Positions 53,162 to 62,564 of a stretch of DNA of 64,000 nt are shown in pieces. Position 1 is the stretch's first letter, and every line of letters starts with the position of its first letter. The notes under the pieces are model-generated. The model worked only from the letters and a program-made list of their open reading frames with translations. It searched no databases and was not told the origin of the DNA. Location: NCBI RefSeq assembly GCF_023558375.1, contig NZ_CP083761.1:3032001-3096000 (forward strand), read 5' to 3'. Source of the stretch: Chroococcidiopsis sp. CCMEE 29. GTDB taxonomy: Bacteria; Cyanobacteriota; Cyanobacteriia; Cyanobacteriales; Chroococcidiopsidaceae. The position numbers were made by a program, and so were the translations under genes.

Positions 53162-55234
53162 GTGGTGGTTAAGCAACTGTCGCTGGAACAGATTGTTAAC
53201 TGTGGTGTTGATAAGGATACCGCGATCACAATCCTACCCCAGATCAATCACTGGCTTGCTTCTTTACCTGCTGCTGAGTGCTGGCAACATCTCACCCAAC
53301 ACAGCATCAAGCCCGACCATCCCTTTCCACTGCACCAACTCCTCTACAAAATCACCTTCTCTGACTGGGACACAAGGCAGGGACCGCCTCCAGCCTGGTT
53401 TCCTTCTCAAGAACAGATACAAGCGACCAATATCGCTGCTTTAATGAATCAGTTGAATATCGCTTCTTACCCAGAACTCCATAATTGGTCGGCACAAAAT
53501 CGCTCCGAGTTCTGGGATTTAATGATTCAACGACTAGGTATTCGCTTTAGAAAAAATTACACTAAAATTGTTGAACTAGCGCAGGGAGTGGAGTCTCCCC
53601 AATGGTTGATAGGTGCGCGTTTCAACATCGCTGAAAGTTGTTTTCAAGCGCCTGAGAACGACCCTGCTATTGTCTTTCAGCCGGACAGGGGTTCGCTTTC
53701 TACCCTCACCTATGGAGAACTCCACGCCTGGACTAACCGGGTTGCCAATGGACTGGTGGACGCTGGCTTGCGTCCGGGTGATGCGATCGCGATCGCCATG
53801 CCCATGACTGCGGAATCCATAGCAATTTACCTGGGAATTATCAAAGCTGGTTGCACGGTCGTCTCGATTGCCGATAGTTTTGCTACCAGTGAAATTGCCT
53901 CACGATTGCGTATATCTAGAGCAAAGGCGATTTTTACGCAGGACTACATTCAGCGGGGTGGCAAACAGTTACCTCTTTATCCCAAAGTCGTTGATGCTAA
54001 AGCGCCTACAGCGATTGTACTGTCATGCAATTCTGCTCTATCGATTGAACTGCGCCAGGGAGATCTGAGCTGGGATAAATTCCTTAGTCCGAGCGATCAC
54101 TTTGACGCAGTTCCTGCCGATCCATCTGCTCACACCAATATCTTGTTCTCCTCAGGGACAACGGGAGAACCGAAGGCAATTCCCTGGAATCAGACTACAC
54201 CGCTCAAATGTGCAGTTGACGGACATCTACATCACGACATTCACCCTAGAGATGTAGTGGCTTGGCCAACTAATCTGGGATGGATGATGGGACCGTGGCT
54301 GATTTATGCCAGCTTGATCAATCGGGCAGTGATCGCACTTTACTATGGCGCACCGATTGAGCGGGGATTTGGTCAATTCGTTCAAGATGTCGGTGTGAAT
54401 GTGCTGGGGGTAGTACCCAGTCTGGTCAACATCTGGAAGACAAACAACTGTATGCAAGGACTAGATTGGAGCGCGATTAAAGCTTTCAGCTCGACTGGGG
54501 AGTGTTCTAATCCCCAGGATATGCTCTTTCTCATGTCCCGGGCAGGATACAAGCCGATTATCGAATACTGTGGCGGGACTGAGATTGGTGGAGGATATAT
54601 CACTGGCACGCTGGTACAGCCTGCTGCTCCTGCGATCTTCACGACCCCTGCCTTGGGACTGGACTTTGTAATTTTGGATGGCAATAGAGATCTCAGCGAC
54701 AAAGGCGAGGTGTTTATTATTCCTCCCTCAATTGGGCTTTCCACCGAATTGCTCAACTGCGATCACCAGCGGGTATATTTCGCTAATACTCCCCATCTGC
54801 CCTGCTCCTCTATTCCCCTGCGTCGCCACGGCGACCAGATGGAGCGTTTATCCAATAACTACTATCGTTCCCACGGTCGGGTAGACGACACGATGAACCT
54901 GGGTGGCATTAAGGTCAGTTCCGCCGAGATTGAACGCGTCCTTAGTACGGTAGAGGAAGTTTATGAGACTGCGGCGATCGCTGTATCTCCTGCAGCAGGA
55001 GGTCCAAGTCAGTTAATCATCTATGCAGTGGTCGCACTAGATAGGCAAGACAAAGAAGCACTCAAGACTGACCTGCAAAAGGCGATCGCCCAGCATCTAA
55101 ATCCCTTGTTCAAGATTTACGACCTCATATTCATCGATGCCTTGCCCCGCACGGCTTCCAATAAGGTTATGCGCCGCGTGTTACGCGACCAGTACCAGGC
55201 TCTTGCAATCCTTGATAAAAAAAACGAATTATGA
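53162..55234 (+). CDS. acyl-CoA synthetase (AMP-binding, acetyl/acetoacetyl-CoA synthetase-like)
   Basis: 690 residues of the adenylate-forming superfamily. Core motifs are NILFSSGTTGEPKAIPWN (P-loop), IEYCGGTEIGGGYITG (A5-like), HGDQMERLSNNYYRSHGRVDDTMNLGG (with the adenylate-binding Asp and hinge) and PRTASNKVMRR with the catalytic Lys. The long N-terminal part resembles the plant AAE17/18 and acetoacetyl-CoA synthetase group. It should activate a carboxylic acid, possibly a product of the aromatic pathway. Start GTG at 53162, behind AAAAGGAGG. The stop overlaps the next start (ATGA). Confidence 0.88.
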   Translation: MVVKQLSLEQIVNCGVDKDTAITILPQINHWLASLPAAECWQHLTQHSIKPDHPFPLHQLLYKITFSDWDTRQGPPPAWFPSQEQIQATNIAALMNQLNIASYPELHNWSAQNRSEFWDLMIQRLGIRFRKNYTKIVELAQGVESPQWLIGARFNIAESCFQAPENDPAIVFQPDRGSLSTLTYGELHAWTNRVANGLVDAGLRPGDAIAIAMPMTAESIAIYLGIIKAGCTVVSIADSFATSEIASRLRISRAKAIFTQDYIQRGGKQLPLYPKVVDAKAPTAIVLSCNSALSIELRQGDLSWDKFLSPSDHFDAVPADPSAHTNILFSSGTTGEPKAIPWNQTTPLKCAVDGHLHHDIHPRDVVAWPTNLGWMMGPWLIYASLINRAVIALYYGAPIERGFGQFVQDVGVNVLGVVPSLVNIWKTNNCMQGLDWSAIKAFSSTGECSNPQDMLFLMSRAGYKPIIEYCGGTEIGGGYITGTLVQPAAPAIFTTPALGLDFVILDGNRDLSDKGEVFIIPPSIGLSTELLNCDHQRVYFANTPHLPCSSIPLRRHGDQMERLSNNYYRSHGRVDDTMNLGGIKVSSAEIERVLSTVEEVYETAAIAVSPAAGGPSQLIIYAVVALDRQDKEALKTDLQKAIAQHLNPLFKIYDLIFIDALPRTASNKVMRRVLRDQYQALAILDKKNEL

Positions 55235-56430
55235 ATCCTCTTAACCAGAAAGAACGCATTTTAACACCCCTTAGCCTTGCGGATTACGAGGTGAGTCCAG
55301 AAGCTGGTTTTTTACCGATGCACTCTCCAGCCAAGGCTCAACTAACAGAGGTCTTTTGGCAAGTGCAACAGGCTGCTACCCTGCTACCTAAGTGGATGAC
55401 TACTGGGAAGATTCGTCAGCTAATCGAGAGTTTACCCGAAGTGGATGTGGATCGAGAAGCGTTGGACGAGAGGCAGTTGCGTCGAGCCATGCTGGTGTAT
55501 TCCTACCTAACTCATGCTTATGTCTGGAGCAAACCAACACCCGCTAAAGTGCTGCCGCGCAACATCGCTGTGCCGTTCTACCAGATTGCTCAAAAACTGG
55601 GGCGACCGCCAGTGCTGTCGTATGCGTCTTATGCTATGGATAACTGGGTGCGAATTAATGAAACCGAACCCATCGAAATCGGTAACATCCTTATATCGCA
55701 GAACTTCCTGAGCGGGCTGGATGAAGACTGGTTTATTCTCATTCACATTGAAATCGAAGCCAAAGCTGCGCCCGCAATCGCGGCAATTCCCACAATTTTA
55801 GAGGCAGTTGCTCAAGATGATATTGCTACTCTCATCAGTGCTTTAGAAGCCATTAAGGACGCTTGGATAAACATCAACACTACGATGAGTCGGATGCCAG
55901 AAGGTTGCGACCCCTATATTTACTACAATCGAGTACGCCCTTACATTCATGGTTGGAAAAACAACCAAGCACTGCCAGCAGGACTGATTTATGAAGGTGT
56001 AGAGGCTTACGGCGGAAAACCCCAGCAGTTTCGTGGTGAAACAGGAGCACAAAGCGCGATCGTCCCCACGATGGATGCCCTGTTCCATATCATCCACAGA
56101 CATGACCCCTTGCGGGAATTTCTGATAGAACTGCGGGATTATATGCCATTGAAACATCGTGCCTTCGTAGAAGAAATAGAAAGATGCTCAACGCTACGCG
56201 ATTTCGTTAAAATTCACATGGAGCGAGTACCTAAATTGCGGGATTTATATAACGATTGCGTATCCCTGATCGAAAAATTCCGTACCCAGCACTTAGAGTT
56301 TGCTGCCCGCTACATCCACAAGCAGGCTGGTAGTATCAACAACGACCCAAACGTCGGCACCGGCGGTACACCATTTATGCAATACCTGAAGAAACATCGT
56401 GATGAAAGCAGCCAGCATCTTTTGAACTAA
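55231..56430 (+). CDS. indoleamine 2,3-dioxygenase-family haem protein
   Basis: 399 residues, mostly helical. SYASYAMDNWVRIN, FLSGLDEDWFILIHIEIEAKAAPAI, YYNRVRPYIHGWKNN, FRGETGAQSAIVPTMDALF, RTQHLEFAARYI with the proposed proximal His, and the GTGGTPFMQYLK end are the pattern of the IDO superfamily. IDO opens the indole ring of tryptophan, and relatives such as PrnB do other haem chemistry on tryptophan. Its presence beside homogentisate genes is the most unusual feature of the cluster. Coupled by a 4-nt overlap to the synthetase. Confidence 0.88.
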   Translation: MNPLNQKERILTPLSLADYEVSPEAGFLPMHSPAKAQLTEVFWQVQQAATLLPKWMTTGKIRQLIESLPEVDVDREALDERQLRRAMLVYSYLTHAYVWSKPTPAKVLPRNIAVPFYQIAQKLGRPPVLSYASYAMDNWVRINETEPIEIGNILISQNFLSGLDEDWFILIHIEIEAKAAPAIAAIPTILEAVAQDDIATLISALEAIKDAWININTTMSRMPEGCDPYIYYNRVRPYIHGWKNNQALPAGLIYEGVEAYGGKPQQFRGETGAQSAIVPTMDALFHIIHRHDPLREFLIELRDYMPLKHRAFVEEIERCSTLRDFVKIHMERVPKLRDLYNDCVSLIEKFRTQHLEFAARYIHKQAGSINNDPNVGTGGTPFMQYLKKHRDESSQHLLN

Positions 56431-56455
56431 ACGCCCCTACCCCACAGGCTCAACT

Positions 56456-57466
56456 ATGCCCAAATTCAATGTGTTGGTTACTCGTCGTCTTCCTATCGCC
56501 TTCGATCAACTAAACCAGATTGCCTCGGTCGAGATCTGGCCGGAACGTCAACCACCTCCTTACAAGGTATTACTGGAAAAAATCAAGGCGATTGATGGAT
56601 TGCTGTGCCTACTTACTGACCAGATTGATCGTCAACTGCTTGAGACAGGAACATCATTGAAGGTGATTAGCCAGATGGCAGTTGGCTACGATAACGTTGA
56701 CATCCAGACTGCCAATGCACGACATCTCCCTGTAGGTCACACACCCGATGTTCTGACGAATGCCACCGCAGACTTTGCTTGGACATTGCTGATGGCAGCA
56801 GCACGGCGAGTCGTAGAGGCAGATCGGTTTGTGCGCGGCGGTCAGTGGCAGACTTGGGAACCGGACTTATTGCTGGGACCTGACATTACAGGAGCCACTC
56901 TAGGTATCGTTGGCTTAGGACGCATTGGTCAGGCAGTTGCTCGACGTGCAAAAGGGTTTGAGATGCGGATTCTATATGCAAACAAACACCAATGCGATCC
57001 AGAAGTGGAACAATCTCTGAATGCAGAGTTTGTGACGTTTGATCGCCTGCTGCAAGAATCAGATTTTGTTACGATTCATACTCCTTTGACTGAAGACACC
57101 TATCACCTTTTTAGTGAGCAGCAATTTGAGCAGATGAAGCGATCGGCAATTCTCATCAACACGGCACGGGGACCGATTGTAGATCTAGATGCTCTGTATC
57201 AAGCGCTGAAGAGTCATCAAATCGCTGCCGCAGCCATTGATGTTACCGATCCAGAACCCATTCCAACTCAGAGCTTGTTACTGACACTGGATAACCTAAT
57301 TATTACGCCCCACATTGCCAGCGCCAGTCGTCAGGCACGGGAAAAAATGGCAAGGATGGCGATCGCGAACCTGATTGCTGGACTCCAGGGCAAGCGTCTA
57401 CCGCATTGTGTTAATCCTGAAGTATATCTAATAAGCTCAGAGCGTGAAGATTGCTCGATGTCTTAG
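56456..57466 (+). CDS. D-2-hydroxyacid dehydrogenase
   Basis: 336 residues. The Rossmann motif is LGIVGLGRIGQAVARRAKG near residue 148. The catalytic set is Arg in NTARGPIVD, Glu in DVTDPEPIP, and His in ITPHIASAS. The N-terminal part (VLVTRRLPIAFDQLNQIASVEIW) and VGYDNVDIQTANARHLPVGHTPDVL match the glyoxylate/hydroxypyruvate reductase group. In the cluster it could reduce an aromatic 2-oxoacid made by the aminotransferase, such as hydroxyphenylpyruvate or indolepyruvate. That is inference from position. Confidence 0.9.
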   Translation: MPKFNVLVTRRLPIAFDQLNQIASVEIWPERQPPPYKVLLEKIKAIDGLLCLLTDQIDRQLLETGTSLKVISQMAVGYDNVDIQTANARHLPVGHTPDVLTNATADFAWTLLMAAARRVVEADRFVRGGQWQTWEPDLLLGPDITGATLGIVGLGRIGQAVARRAKGFEMRILYANKHQCDPEVEQSLNAEFVTFDRLLQESDFVTIHTPLTEDTYHLFSEQQFEQMKRSAILINTARGPIVDLDALYQALKSHQIAAAAIDVTDPEPIPTQSLLLTLDNLIITPHIASASRQAREKMARMAIANLIAGLQGKRLPHCVNPEVYLISSEREDCSMS

Positions 57467-57502
57467 AAGAACAGCATAAAACGCGCAAAACAGGTGATTC
57501 GT

Positions 57503-58675
57503 ATGCAATTTGCAGAGCGCATGAATCGTTTGGGAACTGAATCAGCTTTCGATGTCTTAGCCAAAGCAAAAAAACTAGAGGCTCAGGGCAGAGATATTAT
57601 TCATCTCGAAATTGGTCAGCCTGACTTTCAAACGCCCATAAATATTTGTGAAGCAGCATTCCGAGCGATGAAAGATGGGTATACCGGGTATGGTCCTGCT
57701 GCTGGGCTATTGCAGTTGCGCGAAGTTATCGCCGAGCATATTTCAACAACAAGAGGTATTGAAGTTCATCCAGACGAAGTTGTTGTCACGCCTGGCGCTA
57801 AACCGATCATCTTCTTCACGCTTCTAGCACTGGTTAATCAAGGAGATGAGGTGATTTATCCCGATCCAGGTTTTCCCATTTATGAATCTGTGATTAACTT
57901 TGTCGGTGCAAAAGGAATTCCCCTACCGTTACGAGAGGAAGTTGACTTTCGCTTTCATATTGATGATTTAGTTGATGCAATTTCGGAGCGGACACGCTTG
58001 TTAATTCTCAATTCTCCTCAAAATCCAACGGGCGGTCTTTTGAAGCAAGAGTTGGATGCAATTGCGGATCTGGCAAACAAGCACGACTTTTATGTTCTCT
58101 CGGATGAAATATACTCCCGCATTCTCTATGAAGGAGAGCATCAAAGTATCATCCGCTTTCCTGGCATGAAAGCACGGACAATTCTGCTTGATGGTTACTC
58201 CAAAACCTACTCGATGACTGGATGGAGATTAGGCTATGGAGTAGCTCCTCAGCCAATCGTCGATCAAATTGTGCGACTAATGATCAACTCGAATTCCTGC
58301 ACCTGTTCGTTTACTCAAATTGCCGGGATTGAGGCTTTGACGGGATCTCAAGATTTTGTTGCTCAAATGGTGTCTGAATTCAAACGGCGGCGAGATGCAG
58401 TTGTAGATGGTCTGAATGCGATCGCCGGAATCACTTGTCTCAAACCCGCAGGCGCGTTTTATGTGTTCCCTAACGTGAAGCAGATTCCCCTCTCCTGTGA
58501 GGCATTTGCCGATTATCTATTAGAGGAAGCAGGAGTTGCCCTACTCGCGGGTACATCGTTTGGAAAATTTGGCGAGGGATACTTAAGAATTTCCTATGCG
58601 AATTCTCTAGAGAATATCCAAGCAGCGTTGGAGCGAATTCAGGAGGCGGTTAGTCTCTGCATTATCGATTGTTAG
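57503..58675 (+). CDS. class I/II PLP-dependent aminotransferase
   Basis: About 390 residues, aspartate/aromatic aminotransferase type. Motifs are HLEIGQPDFQTPINI, GYTGYGPAAGLLQLREVIAEHI, NSPQNPTGGLL, VLSDEIYSRI, and the PLP-binding Lys in DGYSKTYSMTGWRLGYG; the tail FGEGYLRISYANS has the carboxylate-binding Arg. I prefer the ATG at 57503 (MQFAERMNRLG) over a GTG at 57494. As the last gene it could supply 4-hydroxyphenylpyruvate from tyrosine to the first gene, which would make the cluster self-contained. Specificity is inferred. Confidence 0.9.
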   Translation: MQFAERMNRLGTESAFDVLAKAKKLEAQGRDIIHLEIGQPDFQTPINICEAAFRAMKDGYTGYGPAAGLLQLREVIAEHISTTRGIEVHPDEVVVTPGAKPIIFFTLLALVNQGDEVIYPDPGFPIYESVINFVGAKGIPLPLREEVDFRFHIDDLVDAISERTRLLILNSPQNPTGGLLKQELDAIADLANKHDFYVLSDEIYSRILYEGEHQSIIRFPGMKARTILLDGYSKTYSMTGWRLGYGVAPQPIVDQIVRLMINSNSCTCSFTQIAGIEALTGSQDFVAQMVSEFKRRRDAVVDGLNAIAGITCLKPAGAFYVFPNVKQIPLSCEAFADYLLEEAGVALLAGTSFGKFGEGYLRISYANSLENIQAALERIQEAVSLCIIDC

Positions 58676-58736
58676 CACATAGTAGCAAGAACACTGTTGC
58701 CGCCATGCCCCGCTAGTTTTTGCAGATCAAATTCGT

Positions 58737-60506
58737 TTAGTACCCGATTGCAGCTCCGTCTCCGCGCGGATCGGCTCCACCAAACTTCATATTAGTTGCC
58801 TGGTCGATGAGAATTGCACCTGCATGCCCCATTGTATCTGTGTAGTTGTCCACAACTTTGACTGGATGACCTCTCTCAATCAACGCTTGAATCACAGTTG
58901 GCGGTACTCTCCCTTCAATCTTGAGGTCATTGGCGGAAGCTCCCCAGGTGCGTCCTTGCAGCCATCTTGGTGCTTCAATTGCATCTTGAACGCTAAATCC
59001 AAAATCAACAATTCGAGTCACAATTGCCGCCTGGGTTTGTGGTTGTCCCTCTCCCCCCATTGTTCCGTAGATCAAATAAGGCTTTCCATTCTTAAGTAGC
59101 ATTGCTGGATTTAAGGTATGAAAAGTTCGCTTCCCTGGTTGCAAGCGATTGACATGTTTTGGTTCTAGCGAGAAGAAACTTCCGCGATTTTGCAGCAGAA
59201 CTCCAGTATTGCCAGCAACAATTCCCGAGCCATAGTCATGGTATATACTTTGGATTAAAGATACTGCATTGCCATCTTTATCAACCACACCCAACCAAAC
59301 AGTATCCCCTTTCGGATCGAGGGCTTTCCTTTCCTTAACAGCAACTTTCATATCAATGCGAGTTGCCAGTTCTTGACCATGCTTTTTAGATAGAAGCATG
59401 TCCAGAGGGATTTTAACGAAGGCAGGATCGCTGAGATATTTATCTCGATCGACAAATGCCAGTTTGGTTGCTTCTACAATTGTGTGATAGTAATCTGCTG
59501 TTCCCTCTCCCATTTTCTTGAGATCGAAATTGTTGAGGATGTTGAGAATGCTTAAAGAAGCCATTCCTTGAGTATTGGGTGGGAAGTTGTGTGCTTTATA
59601 CTGACGGTAATCAGCTGAGATTGGCTCAACCCAATCAGCCTTGTGTTGTGCAAAATCTTTGAGAGTTAAAAGTCCTCCATTGGCTTGCAAGTCTTTAACA
59701 ATATTTTGGGCAATTTCACCTTTGTAAAACTCAGCAGCACCTTGTTGAGCAATTGCTTCTAAGGTTTGAGCAAGCTGTGGTTGTTTAAAAACTTCGCCTA
59801 CTTTGTATGACTCACCATTTGGTTTAAGGTAAGTTTGTTTGAAGCTTTGAAAACGTTGCAGAGCGCGGAGATCTTTATCTTTCTGCTCAAGACTTATATT
59901 GATATTCGTCCAATGTTCCTGGCTGGGAGTGACTGGAGTGCCATTCTTTGCATAACTGATGGCAGAGCCAAGTAGCTTGCTCCAAGGTAGACTATTTCCC
60001 ATACTCTGTTGAGCATATTTGTAGGCTTCTTCCCAACCTGAAACCACACCCGGTACTGTATTTGCTGCCAAATAACCTCTATAAGGAATTTTTTCGTAAC
60101 CTTTAGCTCGATAAAAATCAATTGTTGCTTTCTCACCTGCTCTCCCACTGGCATTTAAGGCTTTCAATTCATTAGTTTTAGCATTATAAATTAACCAAAA
60201 GTTATCCCCTCCAATGCTGTTCATATGAGGATAAACTACTGCCAATTTAGATGCAGCAGCGATGGCAGCATCAACTGCATTTCCACCTTGCTTGAGAATG
60301 TCCAAAGCTGCCTGGGAAGCTAAGTAATGAGGAGCTGTCACCATACCATTCATTGCCATTGTAGTTGGTCGGTTGGCAGCGCTGGCGGTAGAAGTTTTTG
60401 CCGGATCTAGCCTATCTGTAAATGTAGGAATAAAGACGGCTGCTAAACTGAATACACATGTCAAAGCAGTCGTTGTCACTCTTTTCCTAATTAGAGTCAT
60501 TTCCAA
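58737..60506 (-). CDS. ggt: gamma-glutamyltransferase (exported)
   Basis: 589 residues of the Ntn-hydrolase family, synthesised as a precursor that self-cleaves. A signal peptide (VTTTALTCVFSLAAVFIPTF) leads into MVTAPHYLASQAALDILKQGGNAVDAAIAA, IGGDNFWLIYNAKTNELKALN and the processing site KGDTVWLGVVDKDGNAVS, where Thr402 is the probable nucleophile. Near the end, MGGEGQPQTQ and PRWLQG are conserved. Such enzymes hydrolyse glutathione or gamma-glutamyl amides in the periplasm. It converges on the aromatic cluster without sharing its strand. An ATG at 60500 is an alternative start. Confidence 0.93.
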   Translation of the reverse strand: MEMTLIRKRVTTTALTCVFSLAAVFIPTFTDRLDPAKTSTASAANRPTTMAMNGMVTAPHYLASQAALDILKQGGNAVDAAIAAASKLAVVYPHMNSIGGDNFWLIYNAKTNELKALNASGRAGEKATIDFYRAKGYEKIPYRGYLAANTVPGVVSGWEEAYKYAQQSMGNSLPWSKLLGSAISYAKNGTPVTPSQEHWTNINISLEQKDKDLRALQRFQSFKQTYLKPNGESYKVGEVFKQPQLAQTLEAIAQQGAAEFYKGEIAQNIVKDLQANGGLLTLKDFAQHKADWVEPISADYRQYKAHNFPPNTQGMASLSILNILNNFDLKKMGEGTADYYHTIVEATKLAFVDRDKYLSDPAFVKIPLDMLLSKKHGQELATRIDMKVAVKERKALDPKGDTVWLGVVDKDGNAVSLIQSIYHDYGSGIVAGNTGVLLQNRGSFFSLEPKHVNRLQPGKRTFHTLNPAMLLKNGKPYLIYGTMGGEGQPQTQAAIVTRIVDFGFSVQDAIEAPRWLQGRTWGASANDLKIEGRVPPTVIQALIERGHPVKVVDNYTDTMGHAGAILIDQATNMKFGGADPRGDGAAIGY

Positions 60507-60983
60507 CTTCCTTATTAAACATCCAATCTACATATTTCTTCATTATGTGAGGATTGTTGTTGAGAAAATCAGTAATGAAAAATACAAATTAGATCTTGAG
60601 AGATTTCTGTCACTCCCATGAGATTAGCTGTTAGATAGTGCCTCAGCAAAGCGTGGGATAGTTGGGCTAAGAAGGCGATCCACCAATTTCCAGCAACGAG
60701 TTCCTTTGGCAAACAATGCTTTTGTTTTTTCGACAAACGATCGCATTTCATCTGCACGCTTTGGCATTTGTGTCAACAGATTGAACTTGTGCATTGTGAA
60801 CGAGTTGTGCTTTTTAACTTGCCGCTCGGATGAGGCTGACTCTAGTGGTGTAGGACACTCCACTAATTCGACTCATACCACGCAAGCTGTTTCCCTCTCT
60901 CTGACTTGCCCCCGATAGTAAATTGTGTCAAAGGTATCAGTAGACGTTTGCTTGCTGTTTGGGCAGTGACAGCGTTGACACCT
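60507..60983. other. intergenic, only short unsupported frames
   Basis: This 477-bp stretch separates the ggt start from the acetyltransferase stop. Minus-strand frames of 62 and 79 codons exist (for example RSFVEKTKALFAKGTRCWKLVDR), but neither has a ribosome-binding site or recognisable family. They may be gene fragments. Confidence 0.4.
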
Positions 60984-61439
60984 TTACAGTTCCCTAGCCA
61001 TGAAAACACTGTTTGGGTCTTCCTTGTATGTGGAAAAAGGCGCGCAGTTCCGAAAGCCGTATTTCGCATATAAATTGCGTGCCGGATCAAAAAATGGCAT
61101 TGAGCCAGTTTTCAGACTGATACGTCGATAACCTCGTAGCTTTGCTTCCTTCAAAATATGCTGAAGTAGCATCGATGCAACGCCTTTCCCTCGATATGAG
61201 GCAGCCGTTCGCATCGACTTAATTTCAGCATGGTCTGCGCCTAATTCTTTAATTGCTCCACAGCCTATTAAGCGACCCTCATCCCAAACCGTCCAGAAGG
61301 TAATTTCCGGTTTTCTCAATCCTTCTAAATCTAGGGCGTGCTTACTTTCTGGAGGCGAAACGGACTTCATCTCTCTTATATGTTCCTTAAGAAATTCAGC
61401 AATCTCACACCCACGAAGATCATCAATCTTCATTTCCAT
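60984..61439 (-). CDS. GNAT N-acetyltransferase
   Basis: About 151 residues. The acetyl-CoA loop is MRTAASYRGKGVASMLLQHIL near residue 85, and FFDPARNLYAKYGFRNCAPF and the final NSVFMAREL match PhnO/YafP-like GNAT proteins. I take the ATG at 61439 (MEMKIDDLRG) behind GAGGAG; a long frame extends to 61526 without a ribosome-binding site. It lies just downstream, on its strand, of an attC-like hairpin, so it may be a former integron cassette. Its substrate is unknown. Confidence 0.85.
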   Translation of the reverse strand: MEMKIDDLRGCEIAEFLKEHIREMKSVSPPESKHALDLEGLRKPEITFWTVWDEGRLIGCGAIKELGADHAEIKSMRTAASYRGKGVASMLLQHILKEAKLRGYRRISLKTGSMPFFDPARNLYAKYGFRNCAPFSTYKEDPNSVFMAREL

Positions 61440-61526
61440 GTGTCTCCTCACTTTTGCTCTAATCGCATAAAGCTTAACGGCACAGTTGAGCGGCGGCAGA
61501 TAACCTTGTATACTTGCATTAGCCAT

Positions 61527-61886
61527 TCCTGTTGGCTACTGACGTGAGCTGCTTGAACAAGGCTTCCTCAACCTCGTAGGAGGTGAGACTTGATGTAGCT
61601 CCTGTTGGTACTTCTTTAAGTTTATGCAAAATGAGAATTAGATAGCAAAAACGAAATTGTCTTTCAAAGACGACCTCCAGGCTATGCTCCCACCGAGAGA
61701 TTGAGGGCTAACGACCCAAATCAGCGGTTGCAAAAACCCCCGAACTTAGTAGAAAGTCGTGGGTCAATCCGCTGCGCTGAGTTTGTTAGACCGAGCCTTG
61801 CAAATTAATTGGCGCTACTTCATTCAAGGCTCCAACCGTAACAAAGTTACCTTCAACCGCCTGAATCTGAATTATAAGAGAATGTT
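61527..61886. other. intergenic region with attC-like hairpin
   Basis: No reading frame was recognised in this 360-bp stretch. Its main feature is a long imperfect inverted repeat at 61705-61792. The segment 61800-61886 adjoins the broken end of the PLD-helicase remnant and may derive from a different locus. Confidence 0.5.
61705..61792 (-). repeat. attC-like imperfect inverted repeat
   Basis: On the minus strand the ends read GTCTAAC (matching RYYYAAC) and GTTAGCC (close to GTTRRRY), about 88 bp apart. Inner segments (AAACTCAGCG/CGCTGATTT; CAGCGG/CCGCTG) pair with unpaired bases as in integron attC sites. No integrase is visible in the window. Confidence 0.4.
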
Positions 61887-62564
61887 CTATTCTTCTTGGC
61901 TACTAATATCAACCAGCAACTGACGGATCTGTGTAGCCTCATTAATTGCAGTAGCAGCTACAATAAGCGCACCACCATACTCATTAGCTTGGCGAAGCGC
62001 ACGCGCGATTACGCCCTTCTGATAATAGATAGGGGTATATGCTCCCATAGACACAGGGGAGTCAACCAGATTATTCAGTATAAAAAGTGCTTTGAGATAT
62101 ACGTCAAATGGAGTTGCGAGATTAAGCCAATCCTCCAGCTTTTTGATTAACTCAGCAAGTAAATCACGAGCATTCTGGGCAACATCATCATACCAATTTG
62201 TAAACATACAAATTTGCCTAGGATCTCGGCTCATACTTACTTGTTCGGCAGATAGGCTAAGTCCTTTGAAACTGTAATTAGATGATCCATGCCATATTAA
62301 TCTAGAATCACAAATATAAAATTTACAATGGAAAGGCACACTAAGCTCACGAGCGTCGCGGATAATGAAACGTCCAGATTTCATGCGCTCAACCAATTCA
62401 AAAACTGTCTCCCAAAGATCTGTTTCACATTGCCCTAAATCAGCCACAATCTCATCAATGACAGCGGCATGAACATTCCTACCTTCCTCCTTGCCGACTA
62501 AGATGTGAAATTGAACTTCCGGTGCTACATATTCCCGTCCCAATTTGTACCCACGCAAAGTGAA
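61887..62564 (-). pseudogene. PLD-domain/SNF2-type helicase, fragment
   Basis: On the minus strand a frame beginning inside the TnpB element continues with LRGYKLGREYVAPEVQFHILVG, then the phospholipase D motif PFHCKFYICDSRLIWHGSSN (HxKxxxxD) and YQKGVIARALRQANEYGGALIVAAT. In intact relatives the next residues form a Walker A and a SNF2-like helicase. Here the sequence departs right at that point (about 61945) and ends as AINEATQIRQLL...SSQEE. The 5' end is cut by the TnpB element at 62565. The remnant is broken on both sides and cannot act as a helicase. PLD-helicases are often defence-related. Confidence 0.8.

Noticed and set aside
52894-53247. A 117-codon minus-strand frame over the UbiA end
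   Set aside because: It is antisense to two clear genes and has no start signal or family resemblance.
60569-60863. Short minus-strand frames near ggt, thought of as a transposase fragment
   Set aside because: No transposase motif is visible, and the two frames do not join into one sensible protein.
60900-60983. A second attC-like repeat downstream of the GNAT gene (AAAGGT/ACCTTT)
   Set aside because: Only six base pairs match and the expected end boxes are missing.
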